Below are positions 55,382 through 64,000 of a stretch of DNA of 64,000 nucleotides, piece after piece; position 1 is the stretch's first letter; each line of letters opens with the position of its first letter. This DNA comes from Heligmosomoides polygyrus polygyrus. Taxonomy: Eukaryota; Nematoda; Chromadorea; Rhabditida; Heligmosomidae. Both the position numbers and the translations under genes were made by a program. Below the pieces are notes generated by a model. The model was given only the letters and a program-made list of their open reading frames with translations, did not search any database and had not been told where the DNA came from. The stretch spans positions 63,894,643 through 63,958,642 of the forward strand of contig OX377202.1 of the NCBI GenBank assembly GCA_947396885.1, written 5' to 3'.

Positions 55382-58300
55382 CAATTTCTTTAAACAAAAA
55401 TCAGCCACACTGGAAAAGCCTAGCGGAAACCGTTTTGAGGATTCTACACCAGTCTTCATATCTCACGTAATAATCGAGATGAGGTTTTTGTTCGTTAATG
55501 ACGGTCACCAGGTCTAAACAAGAAAGAGAAAACCGTAGCGATCGGTCGTCCTATTTTCGGGGCATGGGGCTAAGCCCCCACCAGACGTTTTGGTAGCGAA
55601 TTTTAACAGGGATCTGATAAAGTGTGTCCAGGTCCGGCAAACAAATTCTTATCCATCCGAATGACACCTATAAATAACATATCCTCAATTTTATTCCCAC
55701 AAAAGCTGTAGGGTTAGAAGACGAAACTTCTACCCGATTCTCTATAAGCCATACATAGGTGGCGTTTACAACGTTTTTTTTTTGTTGAATTTCTGAGAAA
55801 GCTTCCAGAGGAGACGTCTCATCGAGTACTGGATGATGTCAAAAATGTTGTCCGACAGTTCATGAACTCTAACTGCCGGACCGTTCAGAAACAAACAGGA
55901 AATTGTTTCCGGTGACTTTCTTCGGCATGTGCCAAATATAGCAGCCCCACACACAACACATGATGGTTCACTTTGAACAAAGTTACGAAAATTGGAACTA
56001 GAACTCGATAATCGATAGCGGCGGAAATGTTCGGCCCGACCTAATACGCGTCTGCAGAGTCCCGACAAGTGAGGTGGATGCGACAGTCTCGTAACACAGT
56101 TCTGCCAGGTCTTGATGTTGACCGCGAACTATGTGGCCGTTTGGCGTCGCGAAGGACTTTCACGGCGGATTCTTTCCAGGCACAGGCATTACAATTCCAG
56201 GAGAATTCTGTGGAGAAGCTATAAGTAATTGCTTCTCGCGATCGCACGAACGGGGATCGGAAGGTGGCGGAAGAATAGCAGATTCTAAATTACTACACAA
56301 CTGCGCCCGCTCTTGACGTATTTCTGCCTTAATCGAATTCCGCTGTTTCGTTTCTTTAGCACGTGCGAGACTTGTCCCACTTTCAAATCAACTCGTTCGA
56401 GAAAGGTTTTTGCAAATGCTGGCAAACTGTTCATTAGCTAACAGTTTCCTCCCCTATATCTACTATTGAGGTATTCCAAAACAAAACTACGTAATGCGAG
56501 TCCACGGAAGCAAATTGGGACAAACTGCTGCTCCAGCTCCTTCAAAGCTAAGCTCCGAAATGGCTTCAAAACTCTGAATATGCTGGAAAAAGCAAACATC
56601 ACAGCCTACACAAAATATACTTCACAACGGCGTACTACGCGTATTCCAACATCAACAGATCCTTTGCATGAAAATTGCGCAAAATTGCAAAAGTTCCGAA
56701 TTTCAGTGTTACCTTCCGCACGACCTAATAAAACTACTTCGCTGTTGTTGACTTTAGCCACAAGCACCAATTAGTAGCGATTATCAACAACTAGTATGTA
56801 GTTGTGGCTCCTTCGAACCGTTACACGCGGCTGGAGACGCACTGGTTCTGCGGACGGATCGTCGTTGATTTTGAAAAAATCTTTCATGAGCACAGGGTGG
56901 GTGAGTTTTTACTACAAATGCCTACAAAGGGTACGACGCCGAAAGGCACTTTGCATTGGCTGGCTACCACCAGCCAATGTACAGGTCAAACCCTCATTCG
57001 AAGTGCCTCCACCTTATCATGTATGGGACACCAAAGCAGACTGACTAGCAGCGTCCTTATGAGCTTTGACAAACATAGCTGATCTCTCCAAACGTGCAAA
57101 TTCTACTCAACCGCCTCGTACAATACATAGATCTGACCATGAAGGACCAGTTCCAAGTACGGGCTAAAACTCACAGAGTGACCGGCTTGCATCTTTCGGA
57201 ACTGTCAAGGACAATGCCTATCCTCTGCACGTCGGCCCTCTGCTTCAGAACACGATGACGGCTGTAAGGAGGCGACATGCACACAGTTGCACGGTCGACG
57301 TCAACCACACATATGGGCCAACTGGACAGCGCACCGCATTGCATGACGTACGGCAACTCGTACTGCAAAGCATACACTTTGATGGAAATGGCGTAAACAA
57401 CGGTGACAGAAAAAGTCTTGACGCCTGCGAAAATATGGACATGCATCCAGCACGTCCATATTTTCGCCTTTGGCTGCGAAGAATGGGCCTCAATCTAAGC
57501 GCCAAAATCTCTCTTACCCGATGAACAACTTGAAGCCGCACATAGGGGCTGAACTTGTGACGGTACATACGAAGACAACACCAACGTAGCTCATCGGGAA
57601 CGAATAATGCAAGGGTGTGCAACAACTGAAAACCAAGGAATAAGAATGTAGGGGCTTGCAGACGTAATGGCGTGAATCTCACCCTCGAAATGTAGAGCGT
57701 ATCCGATCCTATTATGACGCAAAAACCCTGGCTTTGAAGTACACCGGATATGGCCTTGCACAGCACTTTGTCTCTATGACATCGCTTCCCCGTCAGCAAC
57801 GTGTTTTTGACCTGAAACTGAGTCACAGTCAGTGTTTTCCGTAAATCGCCAAAAGTGCCTACTCAGAAGAAGTGGACGGGGACCATCAATCCCCAACTTT
57901 AACGAAGAATAGAATCTAGCTGCACAATAAATTAGTCGGCTTCAGAGAATTGAGGGTCATATCAACATATGGACGTCTGTAAACAAGACAGCTCCGCTTA
58001 CAACACCTTACAGCTAGGCCTCTGAGATACCACGCGGTGGTCCCGTAATTCTTGATGAACACTTGAAGTCGCTAACAAATCACATCTACTCTATCAAGCG
58101 TCATGTCCAGCCTTCACTTTTCCTTAGAATAAACGAAAATGGAATGCCCGCACTCGTAGGAGCAGTACGACACAATAGGAGGAGACGTAGACGTCAGCCG
58201 TCGCTGTCACCCGGAATTGATCAACTGCTTAGATCCGCTACTTCTGGATTCGAGGGTAGGTACTAGACTCTTCCTGGAGCGATCTGGAGCGATAAAACAC

Positions 58301-60603
58301 TGGGTCGCCTATCATCTGAGCACTGCGAATCATTATCACGTTGATGACAATGTCGCGCAATGGTGCGCGACAGTATTATTTCGATCAGAGTGGCATTAGT
58401 TTCGTCCAATCTTTGCCTATGGAGGTTATTTAAGATGCTGAACACACACAACACATGTCCGTTTGGTGAATTACGACCGGCTACCAACCATATCGATAAC
58501 TAGTGTTGTCACCACCTTTGTCCCCTGAATGTGGTTATTTGAGGTGCTAGTCACGAATCTGATATCCTCTTCTAATTTCGCTCGATTACGATAAGTAACG
58601 AGCGGCATGGATAGGTGGGAATATATCAGAGGCAACCTGTTATGACATCGACCAGCTATCTATTGAACTTCAGAGTTATTTTTGAGACTTCATTCAATAA
58701 AGGTAGCAAACAGGCATGATTACAAACTACAACAACTACTGCTTGGATGTTATCAAACGTCACTAAGGAGATCCACTTCACAAATATAGTCCAGACAGAA
58801 AACATTTTTAATCAACAATCAACAGCTATGAGTTGCTTGGAAGCAATCTAAATAACAGAATTGTTGCATTCACTGCATTTTGCCTTAATCCTCTTAGCTA
58901 GATTCCTTGAGCTCGGATGCTATTTCTGATGGCAATTCTAAAATTCTTCAGTCTAAGCTCAGCATCAAAAGCAATTATTTTTCAATTAGACCATCAAAAT
59001 GGAGAAGGAAGCTCATTTCGGAATAGAAAAGATTTAGGGAATATTGCAAAACCAAAACCAACATTTCGAGAACGGATATCAGATTCGTGGTGTGAATTTT
59101 GAAAATGCTATTTATGCTAAGCTAAGGTGACGAAATATAGTGTCACACGCGCGCAATACGCGCGGTGCCGCGGGCCCGACGCGCGAAAATTGCACGGTCG
59201 TCAACGTGTTATAGACTAAGTACGCGTTTAGATTGCCCAACATCCAGCAGAAGTAGAATTGCGTTGTGCTAGGATGTTGCAAAATTGCCATTTTGATATA
59301 CGTTGAAACAGACAGTTCTTCCTCATGGAGAATCATCCATCACGCTAACTTGCGAAGATTATTTTGTAGTTTTTTCTCCGCTTTTAAACTGCGTTTCACA
59401 TTTTCGGCTATCTTCATTCTGAACATTATTACGCACTCGACTTAAAACCGCCTTCTGAACGCACAGTGAGATAATGGTTCGAAAGTCTTCTTCTAGAGAT
59501 TCTAACATCGAGGACAAGTCTGTTCCTGGTCGGAGAATGTCGCTAGACTCAAGTTTCAAGGGCAGCCATTGACTGAAAATCGGGTTCAGATATCCTAAAG
59601 ACGGCAGTATATACGGGTGTCTACTCTGCTACCGTATCAAGGCATCTGGCCTCAATCGCCATGGTGAAGAAGAAGCGGAAATGGATATCTAACGAATCAA
59701 CTGACGAGCAATACCTAACTCGCTTCAACCTCTGTTCAAACATTGCTCGCCTGAAAAACCGACCCATTCTTAGATCACTTAATAACCGTAGATGAGAAAT
59801 GGATTTTTTTTTTGTACCAACAGAAAGCGAGGATATGTCGTGGTGGATAAATCCTCATCGTCATCCCCACCCTAAAAAAAACCTATGTTGACTGCGTGGT
59901 GGTGCTGCAAAGGTACGATTCACAACTGCATGTTGCAACCCGGTAGACAGAGTCCTACTGTTGTGAATTTGAACTCATTTTTTTAAAGCTGCGAAAGAAC
60001 CGCTGGTGGCGAACAGACTTTCATTGTAGAGGGATATACGCCTTAAGGAAACGGTGAGAATGCTGTCATCAAGTGTATCAAACGGATTTTTTTTGTTGAT
60101 GATTGACGTTGTGTATGAACCAGGTTATAACATTTTGAACTACGACGACCGTTTCGACAATTTCTTTTGCAACAACCTAATGGACCCACGGAGTAACTGA
60201 TTAACGTCACACTTATCCTAAATGCTTTACAAGGCACATAATCCGAAGTAATATGAAACTGAGAAAGTCCAAAAGAATCCTTGGAAATAGATGCAGTTGG
60301 CATACCAATAGTGGTCGTGCATCTGATACCAAAGGATGTCGATCGAGAACCGTAACAAGATGGATCAGGCGAGTCAGCTCCGCATTGGCGCGCACAATCA
60401 CATCATCCCAGTCCTCCTGGAGAAAAAATTACGTGTGCAGCCGAGAATGGACTTGCCTAATGGGTAAAGAACTAACCGCCAGCATGGACGCCTTGATCTT
60501 AGGGACAGCATCAAGAATTGCTGATTCGAAGAACGACTGTCTGTCCAGATACCACTCCTGCCTTGAAAGGAAGAGCATATAGGAAAAGCTTTTTGAGCAA
60601 ATA
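55382..60603. other. Intergenic or intronic DNA, no confident genes
   Basis: Contains a GC-rich segment at 59140-59215 ending GGTCGTCAACGTGTTA, like one end of the TTAA MITEs, and a repeated GGTTATTTxAxxTGCT motif at about 58425 and 58533. Several ORFs over 60 codons (55766-56068 -, 56802-57082 +, 57245-57826 -) lack family motifs. If the - strand gene at 49281-49778 continues upstream, its exons would lie here or beyond. Confidence 0.4.
57428..57467. repeat. Hairpin
   Basis: CGAAAATATGGAC is perfectly inverted as GTCCATATTTTCG around a 13-14-base loop. Confidence 0.65.
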
Positions 60604-61504
60604 TTAGGTTGGTGAAAAACTCTTGCACCAAAAATTTTGAAAATTTTTCAAAATTTAACGGAAACTTCTAAGGACTGTTTGGTGCTACGTAGTTGTAGCA
60701 CAAACATTCTAGAATATTTTGCATACATGGCAATTTGCTTTTGAGGGCATATAAATACTGCGACTGTAGATAGTGTGACTGACTCCGTGACTCGGACAAG
60801 GCTTCGTGATTGACTATCGCTCAGTCTCTCCTTGTTCTTCCCCGTAATAAGCACTTTCTCGAGAATGTCGTCATGCGAGATAAATCCTGGGTCTTCCTCG
60901 TTTACCATACTCGGTAGGCCCAGTGGCTCCCTCAAGGAGAACCACAACCTCAAGGCGGACATCCACCAGAGGAAGGTAATGCTGTGCTGTTGGTGGGACT
61001 CGAGGAATCCCCATCATGAGCTCCTTGGCGACGGCACCGCAGTAACAGCAAACATCTACGCTACACAGCTGTAAAAGCTGAGCGAGATCTTGTCTCGCAA
61101 ACCGCGATAGCGGAGGAATGTTTATCTTCTTCACGGCAATGCTCTCCCCACTTTGCAAAGTCGTTTCGCCAGAAGTTGCAGGAGCTTCGATGGGAGGTGC
61201 TGCCCCACCCACCCTATTCGCCAGGTCTTGCGCCATCGGACTACTACCTCTTTCGAGCTCTCAAGCAGCGCCTAAAGGATGGGTGCTTCAACGACCGAAC
61301 CGAACTGGAATCCGAGGCGGCACGCTTCTCTGAGTCACAGCTGACTTCATTCTGGAAGGGAGGATTTCGTGATCTCCCCAACAGATAGCAGAAGGTTGTA
61401 GATGTAAATGGTAATTACTTCGAATATGGAAGTCGCTCACAAAAGGAGCAATAAAATTTTGAAAAAAAAATTACGCTGTGGTGCAGACTTTTTCACCAAC
61501 CTAA
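60604..61504 (+). mobile_element. Mariner (cecropia-like), internally deleted, ends intact
   Basis: Ends TTAGGTTGGTGAAAAA and its inverse, flanked by TA (60602-60603, 61505-61506). TTAGGTTGGTG is the terminus of cecropia-type mariners. On the + strand it keeps KVMLCCWWDSRNPHHELL, LLHGNALPTLQSRFA (second Asp region, Asp replaced by Gly) and [20 protein letters not shown] (third Asp). It ends with a SFWKGGFRDLPNR-like C-terminus. At 901 bp it lacks the N-terminal third. Confidence 0.88.
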
Positions 61505-61506
61505 TA

Positions 61507-63208
61507 CATTAGGATGTCTCGAAGGATCTGGCAAAACTATTGCCATCTTAAGGTTAGTGTCAGAACGTGCCATGTAAGGATCACAAGTGACCCCTACCGG
61601 GGACACCAAGCGGGCAAGAAATTTCCATTACCTGTCTCCGTCGCTGCTCAAGGAAAACCGTAAAAGCTATTGCACTACCGCCTTTTGCCGCTGAACTTGG
61701 CAGCTGAACAGAATGCCTCGAAAATGTTTCAGCAACAATGGTAAAAGCAGAGCGCCGGGTGCAACCGACCGAAACACTGCCTCTTACACAATTCAGAGCT
61801 TACAACAAACAGCCTATTTTTGTAAGCAAACAAGCTGACAAGGGAAGGATGTTAGGTGACCATGGGACTATGAGATGAGTCATGTATCACTGGATGCGAG
61901 CGCTGATTCCAAATATGTGTTCCGCTTCTGCTGAACGCATCTGCGAACAGAGTTATCGACCATTTTCAGTTCGGCTCCTTTGTCCTATAGCTGCACGCAG
62001 AGCGGGCCAATCACATGAGAGCGAACTCAGGTGGGATGGAAATTGCGCTGTCCGCCGAGCCGTTGTGCTGCAGCGGATGGAGGAGCAGCGTGGTGAGACG
62101 GGGTGGTTTGTGGTTCGACTTCACTAGGGGGCTTTGCACTTCATAAAAAAAACCTACCGCGATCAACCAAAAATCTCTATGTCAAGCCGCAAAAGGGTCA
62201 TTAAAAAGGAGGCCAGTTCCGCTGCTACTATTCCACTTTCACGACTAAAGGGGCGACACTTTCTTCGCCTAAACCTGGCTTATTTAAGGTGCTCATCATA
62301 TGTGAGATCCCACCACCCATGGTCACTTGTGGGTGGTCAGTGCCTTAAATAACCCCTCAGGCGATTTTTTTTTCGACATCCGGGGTAAGTAAAAACAATA
62401 TCATAGCCGACTTATCATCCAAACTATTGTCTTCCTAGCGGTTGTGTTGGCGTGCCTTTTGGAGAAATTCGGTCCTTCCGATACTTAACGCGTTCCTACA
62501 ATACAAGAGAAGAGGATGAACAGCAGTTTCGTATCCGTCCGAGATCCGCAGTGCGGGAGCAGACTCAGTTCTTCGAATTTTATCGCTCATTTACACTGTC
62601 TTCTGCTCCAAGATTCAGAACTTTTCTCACATATTCGTGGTAGTGTCCACCCTACTTGAGCTCGCTCTCTTGTGAATGGCCCGCTCTACCTGCTGCTAGA
62701 GGGCAAAGGAGCCAAACCAAATGGTCCCTAACTCCGTTCACAGATGCGTTCAGCACAAACGGAACACTTCTCTGGAATCAGCGTTCGAAGTTTCAACCCA
62801 TGATCTCAAACACCCATGGCCACCTAGTATCCTTCCAGTGAGGTCTAGCGCACAACCAAGGCAAAAAGCAAGAATGTGTTACTGCTAGGTTCCAAGCAGT
62901 GTGAGCTATGTACAGGTGCCTCTGTTCAGCGCGAAAACCTTTCAAACCCTCCAGAACATAGTCACTCAACACAATAATAAATAATTGGAAACCAACTTGC
63001 AACAACCCATTAGGAAGGAAAGAGCATGTATTGTCTTCGATCCGTCCTGCGCGGTGAAGGAGAATATAAACGAGCCGACCAAAAGATTCCGGGAGGGCAC
63101 CACAGTTATTTTATGCATCAGAGGATTCGACGGCAACTGGGTACTGCAACGATCGTCGTAAGGCGAAACGTGAGAACATCACTGAAACTCTGAAACCTGC
63201 CTGAAAAC
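61507..63208. other. DNA without confident genes
   Basis: Includes an inverted pair TTATTTAAGGTGCT / AGTGCCTTAAATAA around a CCACCCATGG / GGGTGG palindrome (62280-62350), possibly a small MITE. No protein family recognised. Confidence 0.4.
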
Positions 63209-63344
63209 CTGCTCGGCCAGCACAAACTTGGACACGAACACTTCATCCGTGATTGAGTCCTCCCGGTGGTTAACCGGCAAATCTAGGAATGACACAACAT
63301 CATCGTCAAAGGAACCCGGCGTTGACTCAGCTGACTGCGGCTGC
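63209..63344 (-). CDS. Candidate exon of an unrecognised - strand gene
   Basis: Between a TTTTCAG acceptor and a CAG/GTTTTC donor it reads QPQSAESTPGSFDDDVVSFL then DLPVNHREDSITDEVFVSK. This is an acidic, well-composed open frame of 45 codons. It could belong to the gene ending at 49281, but nothing visible links them. Confidence 0.35.
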
Positions 63345-64000
63345 CTGAAAAGTGCGTCGCTCAAGCCACAAAACAATGACAACTTGTTCCTACCTCCACA
63401 GAATGCAAAGTGCATACTGTTTCTCAAGTAACAGTGCCTTGCGAAAATCTATTCGCTGTTGAAAGATCACAGCGTAAAGCTTTTCGAGCTCAATAAAATC
63501 AGCCGTATGTCCTTCAGCGTAGACAATAGAAACGTTATTGTCAGACTGCAATACTCTTTATCATTGCTTTCCAGCCTAGCCATAAAATGTTCACCAGGAC
63601 ACCTCAACACCTGCTTGATCCAACACGACGCCGATGCCAAGGAGATATGCAAAACAGGTGCGCCTACTTCAGAGTCATAAAATTGTCTCCCAACCAATGA
63701 AAGCGAATTATTGGCACAACTCTACCCTAACACGTCCTTCCCTTTGAAAAGCCATCACGATTGCCTGGTTTATTATTCACTGTGCGCTACCAAACACTAC
63801 ACCGCGTACTATTTATTTTACAATTTCCACTGGGCTCCTTCTACAAACGCCTTTTGCACATGCAATAAAGTGATAGCTAATAACTATCATGGTTCACGCA
63901 CGAGAGCTTACTACCTTGAAACACCTTTAAGGAACACAAAGTTGTTAGGTGATTTCAGACGATCCCAAACTTAATAACACGTCCACTCCATAGTTTTGAA

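Noticed and set aside
55766..56068. - strand ORF with HELSDNIFDIIQYSMRRLLW and + strand ORF with LPEETSHRVLDDVKNVV over the same bases
   Set aside because: Either could be an exon, but both frames look equally protein-like and no splice sites decide between them.
57245..57826. 193-codon - strand ORF, rich in Cys, Leu and Arg
   Set aside because: No motif, no splice context, and the opposite strand has similarly open frames. Kept as unassigned and not called as a gene.
58063..58266. + strand ORF LKSLTNHIYSIKRHV resembling the region before FLD in Penelope-like reverse transcriptases
   Set aside because: Similarity is limited to about 30 residues without the diagnostic FLDV motif; too weak to annotate.
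1..64000. CRISPR arrays, rRNA genes, bacterial operons or phage modules
   Set aside because: No regularly spaced repeats, no rRNA signature and no compact gene arrays; the window is eukaryotic with spliced genes.

Overview
This looks like one window of a nematode nuclear genome, most likely a clade V parasitic species such as a hookworm or related strongylid. The evidence is a chemosensory-type receptor guanylyl cyclase with nematode-style splice sites (acceptors mostly TTTCAG, TTGCAG and similar) and very long, transposon-filled introns. There are also several families of RTE-like retrotransposons, maT/Tc1 and mariner elements, a Penelope-like remnant and many MITEs. The species is inferred; no rRNA, CRISPR or bacterial-style operon is present.

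Positions 1-42831 (+ strand) are dominated by one gene: a receptor-type guanylyl cyclase (gcy family). I rebuilt 22 exons, about 732 codons, with consistent splice phases. They run from inside the extracellular ligand-binding domain, through one transmembrane helix, a kinase-homology (pseudokinase) domain, a coiled-coil linker and a class III cyclase domain, to a stop codon at 42829-42831. Its first exons lie upstream of the window. The introns hold nearly all the mobile DNA: a foldback-like Tc1 derivative (1966-2880), a piggyBac-type MITE (4871-5509), a mariner (about 6070-7045), RTE-A copies (9628-12425, 14050-15425, 27591-29390) and a second Tc1/maT element (19428-20689). They also hold an RTE-B copy (21440-26290) with a hAT element nested inside it, which itself contains a SINE and a short MITE; a Penelope-like remnant (26400-27400); Harbinger-like MITEs and an interleaved inverted-repeat structure (31675-32433); a second RTE-B copy broken by two MITEs (33355-36320); and a CR1-like fragment (39470-40085).

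Positions 42832-64000 are gene-poor on the + strand. They contain a SINE, RTE-C (44640-47770, - strand) interrupted by a TTAA-flanked MITE, RTE-A4 (50978-53870, - strand) and two mariners with intact ends (54153-55379 and 60604-61504). The last three exons of an unrecognised - strand gene lie at 49281-49778, and one further possible - strand exon at 63209-63344.

The gcy protein would be a membrane receptor making cGMP, and the catalytic residues visible here are all retained. Every transposase and reverse transcriptase seen carries frameshifts, stops, deletions or catalytic substitutions, so the elements in this window look non-autonomous or dead. The most unusual items are the A-B-A'-B' interleaved inverted repeats at 31970-32377, the Tc1 derivative whose left end is an inverted copy of its right end, a MITE family flanked by CCAG, and an 18-bp tandem duplication inside a gcy exon.
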